The notes beneath the pieces were generated by a model. The model saw nothing but the letters and a program-made list of their open reading frames with translations, was not told the DNA's origin and made no database searches. 64,000 nucleotides of DNA from JAKAGZ01 sp963783855 (GTDB lineage Bacteria > Bacteroidota > Ignavibacteria > Ignavibacteriales > Ignavibacteriaceae): the NCBI GenBank assembly GCA_963783855.1, contig CAWAPE010000003.1, positions 124,001-188,000 on the forward strand, given 5' to 3'. How positions within the stretch are numbered: the first letter of the stretch is position 1; every line of letters starts with the position of its first letter. This document shows positions 32,912 to 42,944 of this stretch, one piece after another. Made by a program: the position numbers and the translations under genes.

Positions 32912-34006
32912 ATGCACCGGGAAATAGACTGGGCTTTATTTGCAAAATATTTTGCAGGTGAAATAACTGAATCTGAAAAACAACAGGTCGAAGACTGGCT
33001 AAAATCAGATCCGTTGAACAAGGACCAATTTGAGTCTATTGAATCTACCTGGAATGCAACAGCAGATAAGGCGGTGCAATGGGATGTTGATAAAGCCTGG
33101 AGTAGTCTCTCATCAAAGATAGGCTTAAAATCCGGTGAAAGAGAAAAATCCAGAGAAAGTCTTCCACTTAAAAAGGTAGTTCGAAAAAAATATTATCAGT
33201 CCACAAAACTTCTAAGTACAGTAGGACTTTTACTTTTATTTTCACTTGTAGCTTTTCTTTATAATGATGTAAGTAATAAACCTGCCAGGGTAAATGTTGC
33301 AAAAAAGTTAATTGCAATTCACGAAGTAACCACAGGCAATGGACAAAGAGCAAATTTTAAGCTTTCAGATGGAACTGAGGTATTTCTTAATTCTGCCAGT
33401 TCTATAAAATTCCCCTCAAAATTTTCAGGATCAAACAGAACGGTTTATTTAAGCGGGGAAGCATTTTTCAAAGTTAAACAGAATAATAAAAGCCCGTTCA
33501 AAGTAATGATAGCCAATGGTGAAATTACAGATATCGGTACAGAATTTAATGTTAAATCCTGGAAAGATGACGAAGTATCCGTAGTTTCAGTTAAAGAAGG
33601 GAAAGTTTCTTTTGCAAACAGCGATAGCGCAAGGAAAAATATAGTCTTTTTATCTGAAAATCAGACTGCAAAACTTAGTCTTAATGGAAAGTTAAGTACC
33701 CCGGTAAGAACAAATGTTAAAAAGCTAACAAGCTGGCTTATTGGCAGGCTTTATTTTGAGAATTCAACACTTAAAGAAGTATTCAAATCCCTTAACCGCT
33801 CTTATAATTTTAGTTGCTCAGTACAAGATTCATCGTTATTATCATTGCATCTTACAGCAGTATTTAAGGAAAATAATTTAAAAGAAATAGCAAAAATTAT
33901 ATCACTGGCTTTGGACTTTCAGTACAAGATTTCTGATAACAAATGTCAGTTCTCAGCCGGAAAAAAAAACGTGTTGAACAAGAAAATACAGGCACTCAAT
34001 CTCTAA
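32912..34006 (+). CDS. FecR-family anti-sigma factor
   Basis: A 364-residue membrane protein. The cytoplasmic part (1-100) contains the sigma-binding DUF4880-like segment (FAKYFAGEITESEKQQVEDWL). A membrane helix follows (LLSTVGLLLLFSLVAFLYND, about residues 106-127). The periplasmic FecR domain reads IHEVTTGNGQRANFKLSDG, FLNSASSIKFPS and GEAFFKVK, with an IGTEFNVKSW strand, and the C-terminal DUF4974-type domain (LYFENSTLKEVFKSLNRSY) ends the protein. In this family it holds the sigma factor until the TonB receptor's STN domain signals. Confidence 0.92.
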   Translation: MHREIDWALFAKYFAGEITESEKQQVEDWLKSDPLNKDQFESIESTWNATADKAVQWDVDKAWSSLSSKIGLKSGEREKSRESLPLKKVVRKKYYQSTKLLSTVGLLLLFSLVAFLYNDVSNKPARVNVAKKLIAIHEVTTGNGQRANFKLSDGTEVFLNSASSIKFPSKFSGSNRTVYLSGEAFFKVKQNNKSPFKVMIANGEITDIGTEFNVKSWKDDEVSVVSVKEGKVSFANSDSARKNIVFLSENQTAKLSLNGKLSTPVRTNVKKLTSWLIGRLYFENSTLKEVFKSLNRSYNFSCSVQDSSLLSLHLTAVFKENNLKEIAKIISLALDFQYKISDNKCQFSAGKKNVLNKKIQALNL

Positions 34007-34023
34007 TCAACGGATGAAATTAT

Positions 34024-36627
34024 ATGAGTATTTCATATTATAAATTAAAATTATTCACGGGCATTTTATCAATTATTCTTGTGTTATGCGCTTCGATTGC
34101 GTCTGGACAAGCGATGAAAAATACTGAAGAAAATAATTTCCATAATTCGATAGGTAACGGAAGTGAGCGAATCTTTTCTTCTGAAATTAATAACTATTTA
34201 TCGCAGAATATTAATATTTCAGCAGAAAAAACTTCTTTAGCTAGGGTCCTTAAATATATTACTGCAAAAACCGGAGTAGATTTTTCCTATAGCAGTGATG
34301 TCATTCCTTATAAAATTCTGGTTTCAATAAGTGCACATGATATTACGGTTTTAGCTGCACTCGATCAGATATTCCATGATACAAATATAGAATGGCTCCC
34401 AAGAAATAACAGGCAAATTGTCCTTAGGATAAATGATGATAAGAATAGAGATATAGATAATACAGGAACTCTCCGAGGTAGTGTCTCAGATTCTACCAAC
34501 GGTGAAGCACTTGCATTCGGTAATGTTATATTAAAGGAAATTAAAAGGGGGGCATCAACTGACGGGCATGGGAATTTCAGAATACCTGGTGTTCCGGGTA
34601 ACAGAACCTACACACTTATGGTTTCTTATATCGGTTATAAAACTAAAGAAATTTCAGTTTATGTCAGTGTGGGTAAAATTACGGATGTTAATATTGAACT
34701 AAGTCCAGTAGCTGTTGAAATGAGAGCCGTTGAAAAAGTCGGTGAGAGGATAATTGAAAAAAATGCTACTGATATTGGCTTACAAAGAATTTCTATTAAA
34801 GATCTCGAAACTATGCCTAAGGGTGTTGAATCAGATGTATTCAGAACAATTCAATATTTGCCAGGTGTACAATCAACAGGTGATGTCTCTGCACGGTATT
34901 ATGTTCGTGGTAGTGCGAGTAATGAAAACCTGGTTTTGTTAAATGGCGTTACTCTTTATAATCCTTTTCATGCACTTGGGATATTTAGCGTTATTGATCC
35001 TGATATGATAAATAATGTGGAATTTTATAAGGGCGGTTTTACAGCGGAATATGGAGGAAGGCTATCCTCGGTGCTTAATGTAATAACAAAGGATGGCAAT
35101 AAGAAAAACTTTGGTGCAAGTGCTACTTCAAGTTTTCTAACTGGTAAAGGAATGGTTGAAGGTCCAATACCCCATGGGTCGTTTCTTGTGGCAGGTAGAA
35201 AAAGTTATAGTACAAGTATATTAAAGAAGTTTCTGGATAATAAAAACGCCCCGATTGATTTCTATGATATCGGATTTAAACTTAATTACTCAAATCCTAA
35301 TTTTGTAAAAGGGGGAAAGTTTGTAATACATGGATTTGCAAGCAGGGATAATTTGAATAACAATGACCCATCGCAGGAAGACATTAATTGGGCAAATAAA
35401 ATGTTTGGACTGCGATGGTTTCAGGTCACAGATACACCACTCTTTTTTGAACTTGGATTTTCATATAGTAATTTTGAAGGAAATGTGATACCAAATTATA
35501 GTCAAACGAAGCCAAAAGCTAATACTGTGGATGATATTTCTTTGAAAATGGATTTTCATTACCTATTTAGTTCTAAAGATGAATTTGCTTTCGGGCTAGA
35601 CTTGAAAGATGTTGATACGAAATTATTATTGCAAAACACAGCAGGAGCTACCTCCGATATCGGTTCTCATGGATCAAATATTAGTATTTATGCTAAATAT
35701 AATTTTTTAAGATATGATAATTTTGGTGCCGATATTGGTGCGAGATTTAACGTTTCCAGCATGACACAATCGGAACATAATTCATTCCTTTTGGAACCAA
35801 GGGTAAGCTTGACCTATAGAGTGTTTAATTGGCTTGCACTAAAAGGTGCCTGGGGAATTTATTCACAGGAACTAACTACGTTATCCGATGAAAATGAAGT
35901 TATCTCTCTTTTTGAGCCCTGGATTATTTCACCTCGCTATTTGCCTGTATCAAATGCAATTCATTATACAATTGGTGTAAAAGCAGATTTTTCGAAAAAT
36001 ATGTCTCTTGATATTCAAGGGTATTATAAGGTATTACATAATATCCCAACGATAAATGATAATAAAATTACGGACACAGATCCTGATCTGTTAGCTGCAA
36101 GCGGGCAATCTTATGGGTGGGAATTTTTATTAAGTTATAATGAAGATCCCATAAGTCTTTCTGCATCTTATTCTTTGGGGTGGGCTTATAAAAGCGTAGA
36201 AGGCTGGACATATTATCCGCGATATGATACACGTGATCAGGTAAACCTTAACGGTGTTTTAAATCTTGGTAAGGGCTGGCAATTTAGTGCAATGTGGATC
36301 TTTAATACCGGAAGACCATTTACTCAATTGTGGGGTTATTATGATAAACTCTATTTTGATAATTTATTCAATTCGGGCTCGCTTCTTGAAAGTTACAGAC
36401 CATTCTCAATACTTGCTGACAAGGATCTTGCTAGGCTACCTGAGTATCACAGATTAGATATAAGTCTTTCAAAAACATTTGTTTTGTCCTGGATAAAATT
36501 TGACTTGGATGCAAGTATTATAAATGTATACGATCGTAAAAATATTTTTTACTTTGATAGAAACACGGGGAGAAGAATCAATATGCTTCCCATATTACCA
36601 ACAGCAACATTAAAGATTGAAATATGA
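34024..36627 (+). CDS. TonB-dependent receptor with signalling (STN) domain
   Basis: An 867-residue outer-membrane receptor. The signal peptide is followed by an STN/secretin-like signalling domain (about residues 59-140; LARVLKYITAKTGVDFSYSS), a carboxypeptidase-regulatory-like fold (LRGSVSDSTNGEALAFGNVI, about 149-235), a plug (VFRTIQYLPGVQSTGDVSAR, YYVRGSASNENLVLLNGV) and a beta-barrel ending in the aromatic-poor strand TATLKIEI. The STN domain fits control through the FecR and sigma genes just before it. It starts 17 bases after fecR and overlaps the next gene by 4 bases. The substrate cannot be read from sequence. Confidence 0.92.
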   Translation: MSISYYKLKLFTGILSIILVLCASIASGQAMKNTEENNFHNSIGNGSERIFSSEINNYLSQNINISAEKTSLARVLKYITAKTGVDFSYSSDVIPYKILVSISAHDITVLAALDQIFHDTNIEWLPRNNRQIVLRINDDKNRDIDNTGTLRGSVSDSTNGEALAFGNVILKEIKRGASTDGHGNFRIPGVPGNRTYTLMVSYIGYKTKEISVYVSVGKITDVNIELSPVAVEMRAVEKVGERIIEKNATDIGLQRISIKDLETMPKGVESDVFRTIQYLPGVQSTGDVSARYYVRGSASNENLVLLNGVTLYNPFHALGIFSVIDPDMINNVEFYKGGFTAEYGGRLSSVLNVITKDGNKKNFGASATSSFLTGKGMVEGPIPHGSFLVAGRKSYSTSILKKFLDNKNAPIDFYDIGFKLNYSNPNFVKGGKFVIHGFASRDNLNNNDPSQEDINWANKMFGLRWFQVTDTPLFFELGFSYSNFEGNVIPNYSQTKPKANTVDDISLKMDFHYLFSSKDEFAFGLDLKDVDTKLLLQNTAGATSDIGSHGSNISIYAKYNFLRYDNFGADIGARFNVSSMTQSEHNSFLLEPRVSLTYRVFNWLALKGAWGIYSQELTTLSDENEVISLFEPWIISPRYLPVSNAIHYTIGVKADFSKNMSLDIQGYYKVLHNIPTINDNKITDTDPDLLAASGQSYGWEFLLSYNEDPISLSASYSLGWAYKSVEGWTYYPRYDTRDQVNLNGVLNLGKGWQFSAMWIFNTGRPFTQLWGYYDKLYFDNLFNSGSLLESYRPFSILADKDLARLPEYHRLDISLSKTFVLSWIKFDLDASIINVYDRKNIFYFDRNTGRRINMLPILPTATLKIEI

Positions 36628-37574
36628 AAGGTAAAATTGTATATATAATAATTTCAGCCCTTACTCTGCTAACTTATTCTTGTAATGAGCAAATTTCAGC
36701 TAATGCTCCATTCAGAGAAAGATACATATTAAACGGAATAATAAAAGGTGATACAACTTTCCAGGTTGTAACTCTCTCACATAGTTATCAACCTGAAGGT
36801 CTTGATCCGTTAGAATATACTAATGATCCCGTTATAAAAAATGCAAATGTGAATGTTTATTATGATTTCAAAGTTTATCATATGCGGGACACAGTTATTG
36901 TGCGAACTGATACCTCGCGTTATTCTGATTCACTTAGATTTTATTATAACGATAAATTAAAACCTGAACCCGGAAAGGTTATTGAAATAGATGCATTTTT
37001 ACCAAATGGATTATTACTTCAGTCATCAACAGAAACCCCAGACTTACCCTCTTATGGTTTCTTCGATAGTAAAAGCAATAACCTTGTACCGCCTTCATTC
37101 GGTACCGATATAAGAATTTTTTGGAAAGATCTTGGCGGTGTTGTATACGTGCCTGATTTAAATATTAATTACTATGTCAAAGACGATACACTTTTGCACA
37201 AAACCAGATTACCTCTTATAGATATTTCAAAAGGTGGTACTGTCAAGGAAATTTTTCCAACTCCTTCAAGAAATAATTTTATAACTCTTAATTTAGAAAC
37301 AATAAAACGTACGCTTAATAAAATCCCGACTGGAGGCAGATCTAAAAAGGATTATTCCATTACAAACATTATGTTAGATATGATTATATATGATAAATTT
37401 TTATCGAATTATTATTCGTCCATAAAACAAGGACTGGATGGATTTACTGTAAAACTAGACAGCCCTGACTTTTCTAACATTCAAGGTGGGTTTGGGATTT
37501 TTGGCTCGTATGTTAAAACAAATTATAAAATTAGTTTTCAACCAGAATTTTTAGAATCATTAGGATTTAGGTAA
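36624..37574 (+). CDS. DUF4249-type lipoprotein, receptor partner
   Basis: A 316-residue protein with a lipobox-like LLTYSC (Cys20) after a short hydrophobic start. The sequence after it (FRERYILNGIIKGDTTFQVV, then a D-P-V-I-K-N-A-N-V segment) matches the DUF4249 group commonly encoded beside Bacteroidetes TonB receptors. It starts in an ATGA overlap with the receptor gene, so the two are probably translated together. It is likely an outer-membrane lipoprotein that works with the receptor, in place of a SusD-type binding protein. The ligand is unknown. Confidence 0.8.
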   Translation: MKGKIVYIIISALTLLTYSCNEQISANAPFRERYILNGIIKGDTTFQVVTLSHSYQPEGLDPLEYTNDPVIKNANVNVYYDFKVYHMRDTVIVRTDTSRYSDSLRFYYNDKLKPEPGKVIEIDAFLPNGLLLQSSTETPDLPSYGFFDSKSNNLVPPSFGTDIRIFWKDLGGVVYVPDLNINYYVKDDTLLHKTRLPLIDISKGGTVKEIFPTPSRNNFITLNLETIKRTLNKIPTGGRSKKDYSITNIMLDMIIYDKFLSNYYSSIKQGLDGFTVKLDSPDFSNIQGGFGIFGSYVKTNYKISFQPEFLESLGFR

Positions 37575-37579
37575 TTATC

Positions 37580-39082
37580 GTGAAAGACTTATTTAACAAT
37601 ACTAATTACAGGCAGATTATCATTACAATATTTCTTATTGTAATTACTGCATTATTGTCTTCCTGTCAACAGGAAGTATCAGTTACTCCACCCGATACTC
37701 CGCCACCAGATGGTTTCGTATTTATCGATTCTAAACCCGGAGGTGCAAATATTTACCTGAACGGAAAAGACAGGAGAAAGATAACTCCAGATAGTTTAAC
37801 CTGGCTTGGGACGGGGGACTATACTATAACCCTAAAGAAGGAACTTTACCGTGATACTACAATTAATATAAAAGTTGTAGAGGGTTCCAGGAGAAAAGTT
37901 TTAGTTGACTACACTCTTAACCCGGGAATGCTTGGTAAGATTCTCTGTAATGCAAAACCGGATGGGGCACAGATATTTATAAACGATTCAGCCACGGGTA
38001 GGGTTACTCCAGCAACTCTGGAAAATATTACACCCGGATTCTACAGTATCCTTTACCGTGCACAAAATCATCGGGACGATAGCATAAGTGTTGCAATAAG
38101 CAGTGGTAGTCTTTCTTCAGCTAAAATTACTCTTGTAGATACCACAGTTTGGAGAGATTTTAATACTAAAACTTCAGGGATTCCAACAAACTATCTGACG
38201 GACATATCCGTTGACAATAACAATAACCTGTGGATCGGGACAGAAGATAAGGGACTATTAAAATATAACGGTAGTGAATGGAAAACTTATTTTCCCGGTA
38301 ATTCTTTATTGAAGGATTCTAAGATTAATACTGTAGATGTAAATGATGACGGAACAGTCTGGGTAGGTGATAAATTTGGAATAAGTGGGTTTAATGCTAA
38401 CAGCGGGTTTCAATTTCGTTTTAATAGTCTTGATTTTGGAGCTCCGCTAACAGATTACTTTGTTGTTGATGCGGTAATGCAATCACACGGGCATGAAATC
38501 ATAGTTACCCAAAAAACTGCTGTAACATTCGAAAGTAGTTCGTCAGGCATACCAACCTCCATTGATACAAGGACTGCTGGAAACTTTGGTGGTATAACAA
38601 GCGACCTAACTGCTGGTTGTGTGGACAAGTTCGGAAATAATTTTATTGGCTCGTCTAGTATGGGTGTTTATATAGGTGGCCAATATATAAAATTGTTTAA
38701 TACATCAAACTCTTCAATTATTGGAAATAAAGTTTCTGCCATTGCTTCTGATCCAATAACGGGTGGTACCTGGATAGGGTTTATTTCTGGTGTAGCCGCA
38801 GGTTCAGGAATTTCATATTTCTACAATGGAACATTTCAATCATATTATGTAATACCTGAAAAGACTAATACTAATAGCATTTACGTAGATGATTCAGGGA
38901 AAAAATGGATAGGGACAAATTCAGGATTAGTAACATTTACAAATGGTGCTAATGATATTACATTATTTACAAAGGCAAATAGCGGTCTTGAAATTAATGA
39001 TGTACGTGGAGTTGTGAAAGATAAATTGGGTAGAGTCTGGATAGCTACTTATGGCGGTGGACTATTTCTAAAAATGAAATGA
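37580..39082 (+). CDS. PEGA and propeller-repeat lipoprotein
   Basis: A 500-residue protein from GTG 37580, 5 bases after the DUF4249 gene. It has a lipobox-like LLSSC (Cys29). Two PEGA domains follow: FIDSKPGGANIYLNGKDRRK with a strand LKKELYRDTTINI, and a second at about 115-180 (CNAKPDGAQIFINDSATGR). The C-terminal half carries two-component-propeller repeats (NLWIGTEDKGLLKYNG, TVWVGDKFGISGF, KWIGTNSGL, RVWIATYGGGLF). The same type of propeller senses ligand in HTCS proteins. It is probably a surface-exposed part of the receptor unit. Its exact role is unknown. Confidence 0.75.
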   Translation: MKDLFNNTNYRQIIITIFLIVITALLSSCQQEVSVTPPDTPPPDGFVFIDSKPGGANIYLNGKDRRKITPDSLTWLGTGDYTITLKKELYRDTTINIKVVEGSRRKVLVDYTLNPGMLGKILCNAKPDGAQIFINDSATGRVTPATLENITPGFYSILYRAQNHRDDSISVAISSGSLSSAKITLVDTTVWRDFNTKTSGIPTNYLTDISVDNNNNLWIGTEDKGLLKYNGSEWKTYFPGNSLLKDSKINTVDVNDDGTVWVGDKFGISGFNANSGFQFRFNSLDFGAPLTDYFVVDAVMQSHGHEIIVTQKTAVTFESSSSGIPTSIDTRTAGNFGGITSDLTAGCVDKFGNNFIGSSSMGVYIGGQYIKLFNTSNSSIIGNKVSAIASDPITGGTWIGFISGVAAGSGISYFYNGTFQSYYVIPEKTNTNSIYVDDSGKKWIGTNSGLVTFTNGANDITLFTKANSGLEINDVRGVVKDKLGRVWIATYGGGLFLKMK

Positions 39083-39389
39083 TGATTGCTTTTTGATAAA
39101 GCGGATTTAATGATTTAAACCGGGAATAATTAAACCCGGGTCTTTCAATCTCATTAAATTTTTTGGTTTTATTCAATTAGTTGATTAGAGAATTTCCAAA
39201 TAGAACGGCTTGAATGAATTAAGCCATTTTCTGCTTGAAACGAACTTACCAGATTTAATTCCTTATTTCCAAGCAAAAATTCGATTAAAATAACATTTTG
39301 TGCCTGTCAATTTGAATGACGGGTAGTAAAAATGTTATATTTGTTTTTTACAAATAAATTAATTTCTAATTTTTCCACGGAAATAATTA
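39083..39389. other. Intergenic stretch between the receptor unit and purL
   Basis: A weak hairpin (CCGGG / CCCGG with a 10-base loop, 39120-39139, then TCTTTC) may end the receptor unit. A second small stem, GGCTT / AAGCC near 39210-39230, is also visible. No coding frame or recognised riboswitch is seen ahead of purL. Confidence 0.4.
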
Positions 39390-41612
39390 ATGCAGGAACC
39401 GGTTGTAACTTTTGAATTAGCCTCAGAACACGGACTTACCAAAGAGGAATATGAAAAAATAATAAAAATTCTTGGTCGCACTCCATCATATACCGAACTT
39501 GGAATTTTCAGCGTTATGTGGAGCGAGCATTGTAGTTATAAGAATTCTATAGCGCTTCTTAAAACTCTTCCCAGGGAAGGAGGAAAACTTCTTGTAGGAG
39601 CGGGAGAAGAAAATGCCGGGCTTGTTGATATTGGCGACGATCTTGCTGTTGCATTTAAAATTGAAAGCCATAACCATCCTTCCGCAGTAGAACCTTACCA
39701 GGGAGCGGCAACAGGAGTTGGTGGAATTATGAGAGATATTTTCACAATGGGAGCCCGCCCGATAGCTTCATTGAATTCTTTGAGGTTTGGATCTTTAAAG
39801 GATGCAAGAACAAGATTTTTATTTGCCGGTGTTGTAAAAGGAATTGGAGATTACGGAAACAGTTTTGGAGTTCCTACAGTTGCAGGGGAAATTTATTTTG
39901 ATGAATCGTACCAGGGAAACCCTCTCGTAAACGCGATGTCTATCGGAATTGTTAAGAAAAATCTTGTGGCAAGCGCAACTTCAAAAGGTAAAGGTAATCC
40001 TGTGATGATTGTTGGTTCTTCCACTGGTAGGGATGGAATTCACGGCGCTACTTTCGCATCAGAGGAAATTTCTGAAAAATCAGAGGCCAAACGTCCTTCT
40101 GTACAGGTTGGTGATCCGTTCACAGAAAAACTTTTGCTTGAAGCAACTCTGGAAATAATAAAAAACGGTTGGTTGATTGGAATTCAGGATATGGGAGCTG
40201 CAGGAATTTCCTGCTCAACTAGTGAGATGAGTGCAAAAGGCGAATCCGGAATGAAAATTAATCTTGATAAAGTTCCTCTTCGTGAAGATGGAATGTCTGC
40301 CTATGAAATTATGCTTTCAGAAAGCCAGGAAAGAATGCTTTGTTGTGTTAAAAAGGGTTACGAAGAGCGCGTAAAAAATGTTTTTGAAAAATGGGATTTG
40401 AATTGTGAAATAATTGGCGAAGTAACTGATGATGGATTGATCCATGTTAATTACGAAGGAAAGGAAAAAGCTGTTCTGCCATCATTTGAATTAGTACTTG
40501 GCGGAGGTGCTCCTGTTTATCACAGGGAAACAAAAGAACCTGCTTATTTAAAAGATACACGTGCTTTTGATTTTTCTAAATTATCCGAATCTGATGATTT
40601 GAAAGAAACTTTCAGAAAAGTTTTTTCATCTCCTAACCTGGTTTCAAAAAGATGGGCATATGAGCAATACGATTCGACTGTCAGAACAAATACAATAACA
40701 GGTCCGGGTTGTGATTCTGCAGTAATTTATGTTAAAGAAACAAATAAAGCTCTTGCTGCAAAAACGGATTGTAATTCGCGCTACGTCTATTTGAATCCGA
40801 AAGAAGGAACGAAAATAGCAGTTGCTGAATCCGCAAGAAATATTGTTTGTTCGGGCGGTATTCCTCTGGCAATTACAAACTGTCTAAATTTTGGAAACCC
40901 ATATAAGCCCGAAAATTACTGGCAGTTTAAACAATCGATTGAAGGAATGGGAGAGGCGTGTAGATATTTTGATACTCCCGTTACTGGTGGAAACGTAAGC
41001 TTTTACAATGAATCACCAAATGCGGCTGTTTATCCAACGCCTACTATCGGTATGGTGGGACTAATTGAAGATCTGAAATATGTCACTACCTCTTACTTCA
41101 AAAATGAGAATGATCTTATTTACTTGATAGGAGAGGATTTTGAAGAACTTGGCGGAAGTGAATATCTAAAAATAATACATAATAAAGTTGCCGGTGATTC
41201 TCCAAAACTTAATCTGAATGTAGAGAAAAAAGTTCAGGATTCTGTTCTGGATTTAATAAAAAATGGACTTATAAATTCTGCCCACGATATTTCTGAAGGC
41301 GGAATTATTTCTGCAATTGCAGAATGCTGTATTATAAATAGTGAAAAGCCGATCGGGGCAAAAGTAAATCTACCTGTAAAATCCCGTGAAGATTTTTCAC
41401 TATTTTCAGAAAGTCAGTCCAGGATAATAGTTTCAATTTCTAAAGAAAAACAAAAAGATTTTGAAGAATTACTTACTACGAAAGATCAGAACTTCCTGCA
41501 GATCGGAAAAACCGGCGGATTAAAATATTCTGTTAATAGCAAAATGGAAATTGAGTTAAGTGAATTGAGCGATATATACTTTAACACAATTCCACGTATT
41601 ATGAATGATTAA
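39390..41612 (+). CDS. purL: Phosphoribosylformylglycinamidine synthase subunit PurL
   Basis: A 740-residue enzyme of the small PurL form, which makes formylglycinamidine ribonucleotide from FGAR with ammonia delivered by PurQ and bridged by PurS. The catalytic His block reads MWSEHCSYKNS near residue 45, the ATP-site region AVEPYQGAATGVGG near 115, and later motifs include SHNHPS and GGNVSFYNES. The length fits the PurL subunit of a three-part complex rather than the fused ~1300-residue form. purQ and purS are not in this window. The stop overlaps the YihY gene by 8 bases. Confidence 0.93.
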   Translation: MQEPVVTFELASEHGLTKEEYEKIIKILGRTPSYTELGIFSVMWSEHCSYKNSIALLKTLPREGGKLLVGAGEENAGLVDIGDDLAVAFKIESHNHPSAVEPYQGAATGVGGIMRDIFTMGARPIASLNSLRFGSLKDARTRFLFAGVVKGIGDYGNSFGVPTVAGEIYFDESYQGNPLVNAMSIGIVKKNLVASATSKGKGNPVMIVGSSTGRDGIHGATFASEEISEKSEAKRPSVQVGDPFTEKLLLEATLEIIKNGWLIGIQDMGAAGISCSTSEMSAKGESGMKINLDKVPLREDGMSAYEIMLSESQERMLCCVKKGYEERVKNVFEKWDLNCEIIGEVTDDGLIHVNYEGKEKAVLPSFELVLGGGAPVYHRETKEPAYLKDTRAFDFSKLSESDDLKETFRKVFSSPNLVSKRWAYEQYDSTVRTNTITGPGCDSAVIYVKETNKALAAKTDCNSRYVYLNPKEGTKIAVAESARNIVCSGGIPLAITNCLNFGNPYKPENYWQFKQSIEGMGEACRYFDTPVTGGNVSFYNESPNAAVYPTPTIGMVGLIEDLKYVTTSYFKNENDLIYLIGEDFEELGGSEYLKIIHNKVAGDSPKLNLNVEKKVQDSVLDLIKNGLINSAHDISEGGIISAIAECCIINSEKPIGAKVNLPVKSREDFSLFSESQSRIIVSISKEKQKDFEELLTTKDQNFLQIGKTGGLKYSVNSKMEIELSELSDIYFNTIPRIMND

Positions 41613-42570
41613 AAGAAAGATTTTAGAAAAATTCCGGAATACAAAAGCCTACGCTCTTATACGAAGGCTTCGTTTGTTTTTACACTACAAACCATCCTAC
41701 CATAAAGTTAAGGAGTTCTCCAGGCATTATTTCCTTGGATTAATGAAAAGATCAGGTGAACATCACCTTTTCCTTTTTGCCGGCGGTCTATCTTTTTCAT
41801 TGTTCTTTTGCACAATCCCCTTTGTTCTGATAATATTTTTTGTCCTCGGAAATGTTCTCGATTCGGCTTCCATGCAGAGCCAGGTTAATACTCTGATCGA
41901 CGCGGTAATACCATATTCAAAATATGCCCAGTTTGTAAGGGAAATAATTTCAAACAGTATCCAGGAAGTTGTTCAGTATAAGAAGCTGGCGGGGATAATA
42001 GGAGGTTTTGTTTTATTTTTTGCCGCAAGCGAATTATTCAGCAGTATGCGTACGGTTCTCAATAAAGTTTTCGGTGTAGAAATAAACGTAAATATACTTC
42101 TGAGCAAATTGAAAGATTTTTTACTGATAATATTATTGCTAATAATATTTACAGTAATAACGTTCTCTATCCCTATCATCGAAGTTATAAGACAGGCCGC
42201 TAATAACTGGAATATAGTAAGTACTGTTTTCGAATCCGGAATTTTTGCTCAGTTTTTCTTTTCATTTTTATCACTGACTGTCATCTTTATTTCCTTTGGC
42301 ATTTTGTACCTGACAGTTCCGGTAAAGAAAGTAAACAGAAAGTCAGCTTTATGGGGAGCGCTGTGGGGCGCAATACTTTGGGAAGTTGTAAAACTCGGTT
42401 TCGGATTTTACCTGCACAATTTTTCTAACTTAGGTAAAATATACGGTGCGTATACCCTTTTTATTGTTGTTGCATTCTGGATATACTGCACCTCTGCTGT
42501 TTTTATTATTGGTGCTGAAATAGCACGGCTTCATTCCGATAGAATGTTAATGACAGATATTACGGATTAG
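41605..42570 (+). CDS. YihY/BrkB-family inner membrane protein
   Basis: A 321-residue membrane protein with a basic N-terminal tail and about six hydrophobic segments (HHLFLFAGGLSFSLFFCTIP, GIIGGFVLFFAASELF, LIILLLIIFTVITFSIP, and others). The pattern GGLSFSLFF...VLIIFF and the late WGALWGAILWEVVK block fit the YihY (formerly RNase BN-like) family, whose function is unsettled. Its start overlaps the purL stop, so the two are coupled. It converges with the FmdB-type gene and overlaps it by 4 bases at the stops. Confidence 0.8.
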   Translation: MIKRKILEKFRNTKAYALIRRLRLFLHYKPSYHKVKEFSRHYFLGLMKRSGEHHLFLFAGGLSFSLFFCTIPFVLIIFFVLGNVLDSASMQSQVNTLIDAVIPYSKYAQFVREIISNSIQEVVQYKKLAGIIGGFVLFFAASELFSSMRTVLNKVFGVEINVNILLSKLKDFLLIILLLIIFTVITFSIPIIEVIRQAANNWNIVSTVFESGIFAQFFFSFLSLTVIFISFGILYLTVPVKKVNRKSALWGALWGAILWEVVKLGFGFYLHNFSNLGKIYGAYTLFIVVAFWIYCTSAVFIIGAEIARLHSDRMLMTDITD

Positions 42571-42812
42571 TTTAATCCGCACATACCACTTGCGCATCCG
42601 CCGGTTGGTGCCGGGATATCACAATTTCCGCTAGCACAGGATGAACCTGAATAACTGCTACCTCCCATAGACGCACTGAAAGTAGACAATAATTTTTTAT
42701 TCTTTTTTGAATTACACTTCGGACAGGAAACATCTTCCTGGTTTACAGATGATTTGTGAAGTACTTCGTGTTTTGTGCTACAATCTTCACACTGATATTC
42801 GAATATCGGCAT
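42567..42812 (-). CDS. FmdB-type zinc ribbon protein with Cys-rich tail
   Basis: An 81-residue protein beginning MPIFEYQCEDC, the hallmark of the FmdB/CxxC zinc-ribbon family, with the second metal-binding pair in SCPKCNSKK. A Ser/Gly-rich linker leads to a tail with two CASGxC units (CASGNC, CASGMC), longer than many relatives. It has AAGGA upstream on the minus strand. It overlaps the YihY gene at the stops. Family members are mostly uncharacterised regulators or accessory factors; its partner here is unknown. Confidence 0.85.
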   Translation of the reverse strand: MPIFEYQCEDCSTKHEVLHKSSVNQEDVSCPKCNSKKNKKLLSTFSASMGGSSYSGSSCASGNCDIPAPTGGCASGMCGLN

Positions 42813-42833
42813 ATATTTTTTCCTTTTATTAAA

Positions 42834-42944
42834 AACCTTCGAGGTTGTTCATAATCCTCGAAGGTTACATCTTTGAATTAAAGCAACCTTGAAGGTCAAA
42901 AAAAGCGACCTTCAAGGTTTGAATTTGTTAAACCTCGCAGGTTT
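42834..42944. repeat. Cluster of three palindromic repeats
   Basis: Three inverted repeats lie in 111 bases: AACCTTCGAGG / CCTCGAAGGTT (11 bp, 42834-42866), AACCTTGAAGGTC / GACCTTCAAGGTT (13 bp, 42885-42919) and AAACCT-CGC-AGGTTT (42930-42944). All share the core AACCT. They look like a family of repetitive extragenic palindromes, and the last overlaps the stop of the OsmC-like gene. Confidence 0.75.
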
